From positions 62,001 to 126,000 of the forward strand of contig WFMF01000094.1 in NCBI GenBank assembly GCA_011033025.1: DNA of 64,000 nucleotides, given 5' to 3'. This document shows, piece after piece, positions 1-12,639 of this stretch (position 1 is its first letter; each line of letters opens with the position of its first letter). The notes below the pieces were generated by a model. It searched no databases. It was not told where the DNA came from and saw only the letters and a list, made by a program, of their open reading frames with translations. The stretch comes from Beroe forskalii (lineage: Eukaryota; Ctenophora; Nuda; Beroida; Beroidae). Position numbers and translations under genes: made by a program.

Positions 1-1264
1 TGCGCCTGAAACCACTGAACCAATGATATTCGCCAGTTTTTCCTTTGTTTTCCTGTAAAATCCAAAAAACCCTATTTTTACCTCTCAAAACAGTGATTCA
101 AGACGTTCTTCATTTCTGAGGCACCCAAGATCCGAAATCGAAAAGCTTTGGCCGATTGAGCTGAAAATTTGCAAGCCATCCATGGACGACCTAAGAAAGA
201 CATACCATACTTCAGAATCCCGAAATCAGCCATTTTCTGTCTGTTATGGGGGGTTAAAATCGCGTTTTTGGGCTTAAAACTGCCTTTTTTCGCCCCTTAT
301 TGGGCATAGATGTCTCATGGGTGGTCAAATAGAAGTGTATCCGGTCATAAATTATGCGCCTGAAACCACTGAACCAATGATATTCGCCAGTTTTCCTTTG
401 TTTTCCTGTAAAATCCAAAAAAACCTATTTTTACCTCTCAAAACAGTGATCCAGGATGTTCTTCATTTCTGAGGCACCCAGGATCCAAAATCGAAAAGCT
501 TTGGCCGATTGAGCTGAAAATTTGCACGCCATCCATGGACGACCTAAGAAAGACATACCATACTTCAGAATCCCGAAATCAGCCATTTTTCTGTCTGTTA
601 TGGGGGTTAAAATCGCGTTTTCGGCTTAAAACTGCCTTTTTCGCCCCTTATTGGGCGTAGATGTCTCATGGGTGGTCAAATAGAAGTGTATCTGGTCATA
701 AATTATGCGCCTGAAACCACTGAACCAATGATATTCGCCAGTTTTCCTTTGTTTTCCTTTAAAATCCAAAAAAACCTATTTTTAAAAACAGTCCAAAACC
801 CTCCATTTTACTGAAAATTTTGCTCTCAAAACAGTGATCCAGGATCGCGTTTTCGGCTTAAAACTGCGTTCTTCATTTCTGAGGCACCCAGGATCCGAAA
901 TCGAAAAAGCTTTGGCCGATTGAGCTGAAAATTTGCACGCCATCCATGGACGACCTAAGAAAGACATACCATACTTCAGAATCCCGAAATCAGCCATTTT
1001 CTGTCTGTTATGGGGGTTAAAATCGCGTTTTTGGGCTTCAAAACTGCCTTTTTTCGCCCCTTATTGGGCGTATATGTCTCATGGGTGGTCAAATAGAAGT
1101 GTATCTGGTCATAAATTATGCGCCTGAAACAACTGAACCAATGATATTCGCCAGTTTTCCTTTGTTTTCCTTTAAAATCCAAAAAAAACCTATTTTTACC
1201 TCTCAAAACAGTGATCCAGGATGTTCTTCATTTCTGAGGCACCCAGGATCCAAAATCGAAAAAG
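1..1264 (-). repeat. ~350-bp satellite array 1
   Basis: About three and a half tandem monomers of a ~350-bp satellite, in the orientation opposite to the arrays after 13 kb. The recurring phrase TGCGCCTGAAACC starts at about 1, 355, 705 and 1119. The third interval is longer because one monomer (about 782-870) carries a rearranged extra piece that repeats parts of the unit. Monomers differ mostly by short homopolymer indels, so their reading frames are not conserved. The array breaks off in mid-monomer at about 1264. Confidence 0.9.
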
Positions 1265-1325
1265 TCACCCCCCCACTCAGCAAACGTTATTCTAAATGCC
1301 ATTTTCGTAACTGATTTGCCAGAAT

Positions 1326-1765
1326 GGGAAGAAGCTAGGTCCAGAATTTAGCTGTTTTGCCATCACGTGACAGCTGTTTTGCCATCACGTGACAGGGGTG
1401 CAGCCACCACGTGATGATCATTATTGGGAAGCTGGTTCCAGATTATAGCTGTTTTGCCAACTCGGTATCCCTCCCTTCTAGGTCACGTGATAGCCGTTTT
1501 GAGAAGTTGGTTCCAGAATATAGCTGTTTGCCAACTCTGTCTCCTCCCTTCTACGTCACGTGACATCCTTTATAAGAAGGGTCCAGATTATAGCTGTTTT
1601 GCCAACTCTGTCTCCCTCCCTTCTAGGTCACGTGACATCCTTTATAAGAAGCTGGTTCCAGATTATAGCTGTTTGCCAACTCTGTCTCCCTCGTTTCTAG
1701 GTCACGTGACAGCCTTAATAAAGAAGCTGGTTCCAGATTATAACTGTTTTGCCAATGTTTGCGTG
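1326..1765 (+). repeat. ~74-bp minisatellite with CACGTG core, left copy
   Basis: Six or so degenerate units containing GTCACGTGAC followed by a GGTTCCAGATTATAGCTG phrase. Each unit carries the palindromic E-box hexamer CACGTG. Small ORFs across the array change frame from unit to unit and look like translation of the repeat, not genes. Confidence 0.8.
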
Positions 1766-2446
1766 TAATTTGTGTACACTACACACTACCTACACAGTAC
1801 ACATTTGAGAAAACAGAAAGATTCAGCCTTGGTAGAAGTGAGTAGTGAGTACATCCCAATGCAATATCCAACAAGTGACAATTATTAATAACGATATTGG
1901 TATTAATAAAGTGATAATATTATACTGAATGATGAAATATAGGTAATAATCTTATATATAAAGTAAAGTCACACGTGAATAATGTTTGTGCTTCCGTCAC
2001 AATTAAATTTGAGCTTGCCAAGTGAATATCAAGAGAAACAAAGGCAGAAGGGAGAAAAGAGGTGCCGTTGCTATGCACCCCATACGCGTGAGGTAGTCAA
2101 TCGTGCTAGTAGCATGTGCGCATTTTACGGAAGAACGCCAATTTGGTGACAAAACGGCCCAATTTCACCGCTCAATTTTGAGATTCGTGTAATTGGGCCG
2201 TGACCATTCAATAGAGCACAGTTGAAGGATTCTGATGGTGAAACGATCATCTTAATACTCCCAGTAGGTCAGAAGTAATGTACTGAAACAGCTCGCAACA
2301 GGAAACGAGTATTTTCAATTGTGGCGTGATCCATGGACGACTGTGAAGCTCAGGAACATGATATCGAAAAAGTAAGATCAACGGGCGCTCTGAAATTTAT
2401 CTAACTTGTGATTCCCAAAGTTTCAAATCTCTACCTTGAAAAATGT

Positions 2447-5400
2447 GGATTTCTATAAAAATAAACCACACGTATGTGTAAAAATGACCAGTTCCCGAAA
2501 CGTGAGGTAGTAAGTAATCACGTGACTTTTGAGCGACGCGCGCATCCAAACGGCTGAAACGCATGGAAACCATCTCACATCCCATCCTTCATTACTCACT
2601 ACCTCACTTGTTTCATTTCTGTGTGTAAGTGTGTACAATTGCTTACAACTTTGTTTGTAGGTACTAGATACTGTGTTTTTGTAAGTTTTAGATTAGAATA
2701 CAGTTGCTGCTAATTCCTCCTGAAGACTTTGTTTCATAGTTTTCATTTGGCATCATGACTCATGTTAGCATGTTAGCATAAAGAAATATTTCTAACATAA
2801 TCAATTTTTCAGGTAGTAACAGAATCAGAAAAGGGGAGACCAGAGTAGGAACACAGCCTATGGTCTCTCCCATCAGAGTAAACGCAGTGATCTGGGTGAG
2901 CAGAGGATAACTGGGATCTTAGTAACGGTACGTTCAGAATATTTCGAACTTGTATTCCGATAGAAGGTGAATTACGCTGAAAATCAATGATTTTATGCTT
3001 TAATATTGTCAGCACTGGGTCAAATGACCGGAGTATTGCTGCCTATAGAGAGATTTATTGATGCTTGACACCCAAAATACAAGCTTTCTAAAGACCATAC
3101 TTTAGGTACAACAAGCTTTAGTCATATAGTAGCTGTTTTATTGTATGTGACCGGTGGTACACCGATCACTCAAAGAAATATTTCTAGGAGATCCGATCAA
3201 TAGTTTTCCTCACATCAGCCCTGATGAGGAGGAAATGCTAAATTGAGCGATCTAGACAAGTTGTGAATAACTAGAAACTTATTTACAAGTTTGAAACATT
3301 TCCTTGTGTTTAGTCAGCACTGGCTAAAACGAGCAAAGCATTGCTTCCTCCTTATGTATAGCTCCGCTCGTTTCAGCAAGTGCTGACAACATGAACGAAA
3401 CACAAGGAAATGTTTTAACCTTGTGAATAAGATCCCAGTTATCATTAGTACTTGTCAAATCCCTTTAGCAAGATTCAGCTCTGAAAGATGAGTTACTAAG
3501 TGCTATCCAGCCGTGATTTCTCTAATATTTTCTGATACTACCTGTTAGTTATTGACGGGTCTCATAATAAGAAACTGTGAGATGTAACTGTATTATGGCT
3601 GCCAACCGTTTACGGTGCCATTCGAGAGAAATGTTGAAATGGTATGACGTTACCTACCCGGCATTTCTCCTATGGGTCACCTGAAATGTGTAACAAGTTT
3701 ATGTTTAACAAAAACTTGACCTTTCAATTCATCGTTTTTCTGATTTCTGGGAAAATTTACCCATTCTTATATCAAAGCATTCCGTGGGTCCAAAATCTTA
3801 AATTCTTTGATGGCTCGAATTACCGGCAGTTTTGCTGCTTATACTCTTATAAATACATTTATCGATGGTTGACAACCAAAATGGTTGACACCCAAAATGG
3901 TTGACACCCAAAATGGTTGACACCCAAAATGGTTGATGACACCCAAAATGGTTGATTACACTCAAAATGGTTGATGACACTCAAAATGGTTGATGACACC
4001 CAAAATGGTTGATGACACTCAAAATGATTGATGACACCCAAAATGGTTTATGACACGCAAAAATGGTTGACAGCCATAATACATCAACATTTCAGAGTAT
4101 CATATGACCCGTCAGGCAGTATCCAAATATATAAGAGAGATCACAGCTGGATGTCATCAACCATTTTGGGTGTCAACCATTTTGGGTGTCAACCATTTTG
4201 GGTGTCAACCATTTTGGGTGTCAACCATTTTGGGTGTCAACCATTTTGGGTGTCAACCATTTTGGTTGTCAACCATCGATAAATGTATTTATAAGAGTAT
4301 AAGCAGCAAAACGGCCAAATTCAGGCCATCAAAGAATTTAAGTTTTGGACCCACGGAATGCTTTGATATAAATTTTCCGAAATCAGAAAAACGATGAATT
4401 GAAATGTCAAGTTCTTGTTAAACATAAACTTGTTTACACATTTCAGGTGACCCATAGGAGAAATGGGTAGGTAACGTCATACCATTTCAACATTTCGCTC
4501 GAATGGCTGCTGCCTATAAATTAATTTATCGATGGTTGACACCCAAAATGGTAGACACGCAAAAAGGTTGACACCCAAAATGGTTGACACCCAAAATGGT
4601 TGACACACCGTAAACGGTTGGCAGCCATAATACAGTTACATCTGATTTCTTATTATGAGACCCGTCAACTAACAGGTAGTATCAGAAAATATTAGAGAAA
4701 TCACGGCTGGATAGCATTTAGTAACTCATCTTTCAGAGCTGAATCTTGCTTAAAAGTGATTTGACAAGTACTAATGATAACTGGGATCTTATTCACAAAG
4801 GTTAAAACATTTCCCTTTGTGTTTCGTTCATGTTGTCGTAGCACTATGAAACGAGCGGAGCGGACTATAAGGAAGCAATGCTATTTCGTTTTAGCCAGTG
4901 CTGACTAAACACAAGGAAATGTTTTAAACTTGTAAATAAGTTTCTAGTTATTCACAACTTGTCTAGATCGCTCAATTTAGCATTTCCTCCTCATCAGGGA
5001 TGATGTGGTAAAAACCATTGATCGGATCTCCTAGAAATATTTTCTTTGAGTGATCGGTGTACCACCGGTCACATCTATAAAACAACTATATGACTACAAA
5101 GCTTGTTGTACCTAAAGTATGGTCTTTAGAAAGCTTGTATTTTTGGGTGTCAAGCATCAATAAATCTCTCTATAGGCAGCAATACTCCGGTCATTTGACC
5201 CAGTGCTGACAATATTAAAGCATAAAATCATTGATTTTCGGCGTAATTCACCTTCTATCGGAATACAAGTTCGAAATATTCTGAAACGTACCGTTACTAA
5301 GATCCCAGTTATCCTCTGCTCACCCAGATCACTGCGTTTACTCTGGATGGGAGAGACCATAGGCTGTGTTCCTACTCTGGTCTCCCTTTTCTGATTCTGT

Positions 5401-5708
5401 TACTACCTCAAAATTGATTATGTTAGAAATATTTCTTTATGCTAACATAACATGAGTCGATGCCAAATGAAACTATGAAACAAAGTCTTCAGGAGGAATT
5501 AGCAGCAACTGTATTCCCCAGAAAAACTTACAAAAACACAGAGGTAGTCCAGATAATGAAGGATAAGGGATGAGAAATGGAAATGCGTTTGAAGGATGGG
5601 ATGGATGCCATGCGTTTCGCTCAAAAATCAAAGTCATGATTACTTACTACCTCACGTTTCAGAACTAGTCATTTTTACATACGTGTGGTTTTATTTTTAT
5701 AGAAATCC
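2447..5708. repeat. 3.3-kb imperfect palindrome
   Basis: The left arm starts GGATTTCTATAAAAAT and the right arm ends with its reverse complement. The arms, about 1.6 kb each, can be followed almost continuously to a centre near 4080-4140, with scattered substitutions and short indels. Landmarks match in mirror order: the AAACATTTCCTTGTGTTT motifs, the GGGAGACCA segment (2836 and 5380 areas), and the ATCGATGGTTGACA border. There is no clear target duplication at the outer edges and no coding capacity beyond short open stretches. Confidence 0.85.
3870..4276. repeat. Head-to-head 16-bp minisatellite at the palindrome centre
   Basis: Units of TTGACACCCAAAATGG run from about 3870 to 4075 on the plus strand. 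After an ~80-bp spacer the same unit runs in reverse (GGGTGTCAACCATTTT) from about 4155 to 4276. Some left units are expanded by GATGACAC or GATTACAC variants. A few further units lie at about 4527-4610. The spacer (about 4080-4150) resembles 4627-4712, which points to internal duplication. Confidence 0.85.
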
Positions 5709-6263
5709 TACTCTACTACTGTTAAATGCTGTGCTGTAGTTTTTGGAAAATTTGCCGTTTTCTTAACTTCAAATTCAAGATTTCAAGATGGAGAATGGAC
5801 ATGACTTGAATAAAGGAGGATATTTCAGATGAATTGTTTTCTGTGGCAGAGGTTGGCCGATAATCAATGCTGAGTTGGTGATAACAGTAGTATCTATAGT
5901 TTCGAAATTAGAGCTGTTTAGTTTACAAAAAAGTGTACAATTCAATCGAGTCAGTATAGGTGTAGCAGATTACGAAGACAGTTCCTGGCCAGGATGTGAA
6001 CAAAACAAAATGGTGCAATGCCAGTATCAGTATGAGAATTATTAAAATCTGCTTGCAATCAAAACGGAACGCTGTAACAAAACTCGCATGGTTTAGCATA
6101 ACTAAGACTAACCGACGCCGTTCTATTTTCCACTCTGCTCCTTCATAAAATCGAATATTTCATTCGTTGCGTATAACTTTTAATCTAACTGGAATTTTTG
6201 ATGCGGCAAAAAGTATCCAATCAATTTGAATGGTAGATTTTAAAACTTAAAATTTGCGAACGA

Positions 6264-6321
6264 GGTGCTGCGTAGCAGCACCGAGTGAGCTGTGTATTAG
6301 CAGGCCCAACGGGCCTGCTAG
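6264..6321 (+). other. Helitron 3' terminal hairpins
   Basis: There are two perfect hairpins with 3-nt loops. GGTGCTGC-GTA-GCAGCACC lies at 6264-6282. GCAGGCCC-AAC-GGGCCTGC lies at 6300-6318 and is immediately followed by TAG, giving the CTAG end. The second copy ends with a degraded form of the same hairpin (42510-42532). Confidence 0.8.
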
Positions 6322-7316
6322 TAAAGCATAAAAATAAACTGGGGTCTGAAGAAGATAATCAAACTCGTTTGATTTTGTAGTTTAAAAATGAAAATAGATT
6401 AACTAAAACTTCAAAAATTTGAATGATAATTTAACATAGAGCCTCCTGTATTCATTCCAAGCTCAATTCAGGATATTTTTGATGACTTCTACAGCTTATT
6501 TTGCAGCCAACTTGACCAATATTTAGTGAATGTATCCTGAAAAAGGTTTCCCAAAAGTTTCGTTATATGTGACACTTTTGCAATTTTTATCATTTGAACG
6601 CCATTTAACTTTTTATCAGATCAATTGGTGCTGCTGAAAAATAAATTGGTCTTCCACCAGGGACCTGCGAGGATTTTGAAAATGTTATTGCCAAGCTTAT
6701 CGAAATACTGGCCAATTTTAGAAAAATACTCAAAAATATCCTCCAATTCCTGTCATTGGCCTTCTGGCTGTTGAAATAGAAGTAAAACCTTCAAAAATGA
6801 CTACCTTTTGAAAATAATCAAATTTATGATTGCTGTGCTGTGCTAGATGACCTTACAGAAACAACTCTTCTGAACGATTAAGTCTTTAAACTTTAAAATC
6901 AATTTTGAATCTGGAACGCTCAAAAGGCAATTTAGATACAGAAGTGAATGCTCAAATCAAAATCTAGGATGTCACTGACATCCTAAATTCTGATTTGAAT
7001 TGAATAGAATGTCTTGTTTGTGAATAAAATCTTCCGATATGCTTTTCGGGCAAAGCACCTTTGGATTTGACACAATACCTGTTCTGATTTTCAAGCAATT
7101 TGCAACGAGATCCGTAGAAATTGTGCTGAGAGAGACACGATGATGTTTTCTGTGATGAAAAATTTAGCTAATAGTAGGTACTTTAGTAGATATCAATTAC
7201 GACTATTATCTAGACATTTACAAAAACACTAGTTTGCTCACATTTTCTTTCACATGAATCCTAGAAAGCTAGAAGAAGATAGTATTGTCACTGTTATTGC
7301 CTAAAATACCTACTTA
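6322..7316. other. Interior of the inverted-repeat element, nothing recognised
   Basis: AT-rich sequence between the Helitron 3' end and the MITE. I find no long ORF, no protein motif and no tandem repeat. It would be the interior of the 1278-8803 element. Confidence 0.5.
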
Positions 7317-7767
7317 CCTTATTGCCCCTTATTTAGCTGGCCCTTAAGAAGTTAATAAGAACAAAAACGACTTTGAGATTTTTGTCCAAAGGGCCGGTTA
7401 AAAAATGGCCGGTTAAAGGCCAATAAGATTAAAGGCCATTTGATTGAGGCCACAAGAAACTTTTATTACTTACATCTTATGTAGGTACTGTTGAACTCAT
7501 TTGACAGTCTTTATTTAACACAGAAATGACCTAAATCATAATATTAGACCAGGATTTGGGTTTTTTGATGCAATTTACTTAGTATAAGTTGGTTTTGTGG
7601 CTATTTTTGAGCGAACATTTCTTGGTTTGGCAACTGCTTGCAAAAATTTTTGTCCAAGGGGCCGGTTAAAATGGTTCAAAAATGACTCGATTTTTGTCCA
7701 TAAGTCCATAGGGCCGATTAAAAAAGGGCCGGTTAAAAAAAGGCCGGCTAAATAAAGGCCAATAAGG
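7317..7767. mobile_element. 451-bp MITE with TA target duplication
   Basis: Imperfect ~30-bp terminal inverted repeats start CCTTATTG(C/G)CC and continue through TTATTTAGC. TA flanks both ends (7315-7316 and 7768-7769). The interior repeats GGGCCGGTTAAA several times. TA duplication with this size suggests a Tc1/mariner-type derivative. No transposase is present. Confidence 0.7.
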
Positions 7768-8009
7768 TAATAATATTTCAATTACTGTACATCTAAAATT
7801 CTTTTTAAATCTTTTTTAATTTAATGGCCGATGAAATATCTGAATTATATCTAACCAGGCATCTTATTTCTTTATTTGTTTACTTTGAGATTTAAAGATT
7901 ACTGTATAACGTAATGGGTTAGATATGGGCCAAATGGAGAAAAAACTCCAATTTAAATGTTGTATACAATTGTATTCATACCAAATTTATGAACTCAAGG
8001 CTGAGTATT

Positions 8010-8790
8010 TCTGCATAAGCAGAAAAAGTGTAGTGTGTAAGTGTGTACCTACTGTGTAGTATACAAAAGAACAACGTTAATTTACATGCAAACATTGGCA
8101 AAACAGCTATAATCTGGACCCAGCTTCTTATTAAGGCTGTCATGTGACCAAGAAGGGAGGGAGACAGAGTTGGAAAAACAGCTGTTATCATTCAGTATAA
8201 TCTTATTATTTAATTAATACTTTAATACCAATATCGTTATTAATAATTGTCACTTGTTGGATATTGCATTGGGATGTACTCACTACTCACTTCTACCAAG
8301 GCTGAATCTTTCTGTTTTCTCAAATGTGTACTGTGTAGGTAGTGTATCGTGTACACAAATTACACGCAAACATTGGCAAAACAACTATAATCTGGAACCA
8401 GCTTATTAAGTCTGTCACGTGACCTTAAAGGGAGGGATACAGAGTTGGCAAAACAGCTATAATCTGGAACCAGCTTCTTATAAAGGATGTCACGTGACCT
8501 AGAAAGGAGGGAGACAGAGTTGGCAAAACAGCTATAATCTGGAACCAGCTTCTTATAAAGGATGTCACGTGACCTAGAAGGGAAGGAGAGAGAGTTGGCA
8601 AAACAGCTATAATCTGGACCCAGCTTCTTATAAAAGCTGTCACGTGATCTAGAAGGGAAGAGACTAAAGTTGGCAAAACAGCTATATTCTGGAACCAACT
8701 TCTGTGCAAAATTAATCACGTGATTCACGTGATATTTCATGTGCATGGGTGCAGTTGTACACAAATCTGGCAAATCAGCTATAAACTTGA
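8010..8790 (-). repeat. CACGTG minisatellite, right copy
   Basis: Reverse complement of the 1326-1948 segment. About five ~74-bp units lie at 8375-8700, followed toward lower coordinates by the shared unique stretch (about 8170-8360). A second, partial copy of the same end lies at about 8010-8170. Confidence 0.8.
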
Positions 8791-8802
8791 TTTACGTTTG
8801 CT

Positions 8803-11095
8803 GTTTTCCTGTAAAATCCAAAAACCCTATTTTTACCTCTCAAAACAGTGATTCAAGACGTTCTTCATTTCTGAGGCACCCAAGATCCGAAATCGAAAAG
8901 CTTTTGGCTGATTGAGCTGAAAATTTGCAAGCCATCCATGGACGACCTAAGAAAGACATACCATACTTCAGAATCCCGAAATCAGCCATTTTCTGTCTGT
9001 TATGGGGGGTTAAAATCGCGTTTTGGGCTTAAAAACTGCCTTTTTCGCCCCTTATTGGGCATAGATGTCTCATGGGTCGTCAAATAGAAGTGTATCTGGT
9101 CATAAATTATGCGCCTGAAACCACTGAACCAATGATATTCGCCAGTTTTCCTTTGTTTTCCTGTAAAATCCAAAAACCCTATTTTACCTCTCAAAACAGT
9201 GATTCAAGACGTTCTTCATTTCTGAGGCACCCAAGATCCGAAATCGAAAAGCTTTGGCCGATTGAGCTGAAAATTTGCAAAGCCATCCATGGACGACCTA
9301 AGAAAGACATACCATACTTCAGAATCCCGAAATCAGCCATTTTCTGTCTGTTATGGGGGGTTAAAATCGCGTTTTTGGGCTTAAAAACTGCCTTTTTTCG
9401 CCCCTTATTGGGCATAGATGTCTCATGGGTCGTCAAATAGAAGTGTATCCGGTCATAAATTATGCGCCTGAAACCACTGAACCAATGATATTCGCCAGTT
9501 TTCCTTTGTTTTCCTGTAAAATCCAAAAAACCCTATTTTACCTCTCAAAACAGTGATCCAGGATGTTCTTCATTTCTGAGGCACCCAGGATCCGGAAATC
9601 GAAAAGCTTTGGCCGATTGAGCTGAAAATTTGCAAGCCATCCATGGACGACCTAAGAAAGACATACCATACTTCAGAATCCCGAAATCAGCCATTTTCTG
9701 TCTGTTATGGGGGTTAAAATCGCGTTTTTCGGCTTAAAACTGCCTTTTTTCGCCCCTTATTGGGCGTAGATGTCTCATGGGTGGTCAAATAGAAGTGTAT
9801 CCGGTCATAAATTATGCGCCTGAAACCACTGAACCAATGATATTCGCCAGTTTTCCTTTGTTTTCCTTTAAAATCCAAAAAACCTATTTTACCTCTCAAA
9901 ACAGTGATCCAGGATGTTCTTCATTTCTGAGGCACCCAGGATCCAAAATCGAAAAGCTTTGGCCGATTGAGCTGAAAATTTGCACGCCATCCATGGACGA
10001 CCTAAGAAAGACATACCATACTTCAGAATCCCGAAATCAGCCATTTTCTGTCTGTTATGGGGGGTTAAAATCGCGTTTTCGGCTTAAAAACTGCCTTTTT
10101 CGCCCCTTATTGGGCGTGGATGTCTCATGGGTGGTCAAATAGAAGTGTATCCGGTCATAAATTATGCGCCTGAAACCACTGAACCAATGATATTCGCCAG
10201 TTTTCCTTTGTTTTCCTGTAAAATCCAAAAAACCCTATTTTTACCTCTCAAAACAGTGATCCAAGACGTTCTTCATTTCTGAGGCACCCAAGATCCGAAA
10301 TCGAAAAGCTTTGGCCGATTGAGCTGAAAATTTGCAAGCCATCCATGGACGACCTAAGAAAGACATACCATACTTCAGAATCCCGAAATCAGCCATTTTC
10401 TGTCTGTTATGGGGGTTAAAATCGCGTTTTGGGCTTCAAAACTGCCTTTTTCGCCCCTTATTGGGCGTAGATGTCTCATGGGTGGTCAAATAGAAGTGTA
10501 TCTGGTCATAAATTATGCGCCTGAAACCACTGAACCAATGATATTCGCCAGTTTTCCTTTGTTTTCCTTTAAAATCCAAAAAAACCTATTTTTACCTCTC
10601 AAAACAGTGATCCAGGATGTTCTTCATTTCTGAGGCACCCAGGATCCAAAATCGAAAAACTTTGGCCGATTGAGCTGAAAATTTTGCACGCCATCCATGG
10701 ACGACCTAAGAAAGACATACCATACTTCAGAATCCCGAAATCAGCCATTTTCTGTCTGTTATGGGGGTTAAAATCGCGTTTTCGGCTTAAAACTGCCTTT
10801 TTTCGCCCCTTATTGGGCGTAGATGTCTCATGGGTGGTCAAATAGAAGTGTATCTGGTCATAAATTATGTGCCTGAAACCACTGAACCAATGATATTCGC
10901 CAGTTTTCCTTTGTTTTCCTGTAAAATCCAAAAAACCCTATTTTTACCTCTCAAAACAGTGATTCAAGACGTTCTTCATTTCTGAGGCACCCAAGATCCG
11001 AAATCGAAAAGCTTTGGCCGATTGAGCTGAAAATTTGCAAGCCATCCATGGACGACCTAAGAAAGACATACCATACTTCAGAATCCCGAAATCAG
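8803..11095 (-). repeat. ~350-bp satellite array 2
   Basis: About six and a half monomers of the same family and orientation as array 1; TCTGAGGCACC recurs at roughly 8871, 9222, 9575, 9926, 10278, 10630 and 10981. The array begins and ends in mid-monomer. One ~111-codon open frame spans several monomers on the minus strand, but indels break it in others. Confidence 0.9.
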
Positions 11096-11793
11096 TGTAG
11101 TTTTTTAAGAAGGCGTGAGCTGGGTTGCCTTCGGTAACATAAGTGTATTTAAAAAGTGGTACGGATTTCATTTTGAGTGGTGATTATCGAAATGTCAGGA
11201 CCCTCCTGCTCTCCTTCCATTATTTTCTTGAATCAGCTGGTGTATCGTCGTCTTTTATTATTATTACCTTGTGTAGGTGAGCTTCTACGTTGTTAGTTTT
11301 TGACAGAATAGTGTTCTGTTGCAAGGAAAAGGCTTCTTTTGTTATTTGTGGCTTTCTTTCAAAAAATAATGGTGTTGTTGAAAATTTTATCATTTGTTGA
11401 TTAGATGACTACTTTATAGATCGTCAATGCTATCAAATTGGTATTTGTTGAATATCTTTTCTTTATTGCTGAAATAAGAGCATTTACACAGTATAGCGCT
11501 GTTTTCTAGGAAGTTCTCTCCCAGTTGTAGTCAACGTGTTTCATTACTTCTATACCCAGTATTCAGTGTTCATTATAACTCTGTTTTTGTTTTGTCATGT
11601 GATAGTTTAGGTTATTATGATTGGATAATATTTTAATTAAAGTACTTATTTTCTCATAGTTTAGTGTTAAGATTTGTTTGTCATTTATTTGTCCCATGTT
11701 TATAAAACTTTTAACTAAACCAGATGTAAGTATCTTAGCCTCCCCAGCTTATATCACTATATAAATCTGTTTTCTATTGATCTATAGTAGTGT
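11096..11793. other. Unique AT-rich stretch, no gene seen
   Basis: Low-complexity AT-rich sequence between the satellite array and the assembly gap. No ORF of interest, repeat or motif was recognised. Confidence 0.5.
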
Positions 11794-11893
11794 NNNNNNN
11801 NNNNNNNNNNNNNNNNNNNNNNNNNNNNNNNNNNNNNNNNNNNNNNNNNNNNNNNNNNNNNNNNNNNNNNNNNNNNNNNNNNNNNNNNNNNNN
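11794..11893. other. Assembly gap (100 N)
   Basis: Exactly 100 N, a conventional placeholder for a gap of unknown size. The satellite is in minus orientation before the gap and plus orientation after it. Confidence 0.99.
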
Positions 11894-12380
11894 CCAACAG
11901 TAGCATAGATATGAGGAGCCTGAATTAGTATATGGGAGACTAGAATTATTAAATAAGTAAGTTGCGGTTCCCCATGATACTGGGTTGGGCTCCCCATAAT
12001 AGATGAGGCGGGCTCCACATATGTCACTTTAATTCTGTCGGCAGGTCTGGCTCCACATACTGATTTGGGCTGCCCATGATGGTACGTCGGGATCCATATG
12101 ATACTAAGTCGGGCTCCCCCATTGGTCATACAAATTCGCCCCCCCCCCCATTTACCATTGGCTTTCAAAAATCAGGCTCCCCCTACTAAGTTAGGATCCC
12201 CAATACTAAGTTGGGCTCTTTCACATAAACTAAGCCAGGCTCTCCAAGATCAATACTGCTTCTAGTCGCTCTCCCCTCGTAATCAATCTGGTTCCTATGT
12301 TTCTTAACCTCGCTTCTCGTATTGCCCCCATGATAATATGAAAACAGGGCTCTCCGTTAGGCCCTCCGTTAGGCTATCCG
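11894..12380. repeat. Degenerate GGGCTCCCC repeats
   Basis: Loosely spaced copies (about every 25-40 bp) of a phrase like AAGTTGGGCTCCCCAT, with heavy divergence. The minus-strand ORF across the N run is only an artefact of the N codons. Confidence 0.6.
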
Positions 12381-12639
12381 TTGGAAATATAACGACCAAT
12401 ATGACATTATGATGTATTTAAATCCGAAAAAGTATAAATGCTTGAATTTACATTATACACAGTTGGTCTGTATTGCTAAGTGCAACTTTGTGTACAACAA
12501 TACATCATCTGATCATAATATGATATAGAAAAAATTTCAGGAGTCAAGTTAGAACACATTTCATACAGATGTGAATCAAGGTCAGGGTGGGGTTGATGTG
12601 TGGCAACTTAGAGTGTACATGTTATCATAACATACAGCC

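Larger units (their letters stand above)
1950..6321 (+). mobile_element. Non-autonomous Helitron carrying a large palindrome
   Basis: The 5' end TCTTATATATAAAG is preceded by A (1949). The 3' end is an 8-bp stem with a 3-nt loop (6300-6318) running into CTAG (6318-6321), followed by T (6322). This TC...CTRR structure between A and T, without target duplication, is the Helitron signature. A second copy at 41835-42532 shares both the first ~120 bp and the last ~550 bp, which supports the boundaries. This copy is far longer because about 3.6 kb, including the palindrome at 2447-5708, lies between the shared parts. No Rep/helicase coding is visible. Confidence 0.8.
1278..8803. mobile_element. Inverted-repeat element with minisatellite-filled ends
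   Basis: The two ends are inverted copies. CAGCAAACGT at 1278 matches the reverse complement ending at 8803, and the match continues imperfectly through a CACGTG-bearing minisatellite and about 180 bp of unique sequence (about 1760-1948 against 8170-8360). The satellite arrays on both sides have the same orientation, so the unit looks inserted into, or recombined with, the satellite. I see no target-site duplication. Ends made of tandem repeats are typical of foldback-type DNA elements. The interior holds a Helitron and a MITE as later insertions; no transposase is visible. Confidence 0.55.

Noticed and set aside
11782-12168. 128-codon minus-strand ORF
   Set aside because: Runs through the N gap and degenerate repeats; no protein character.
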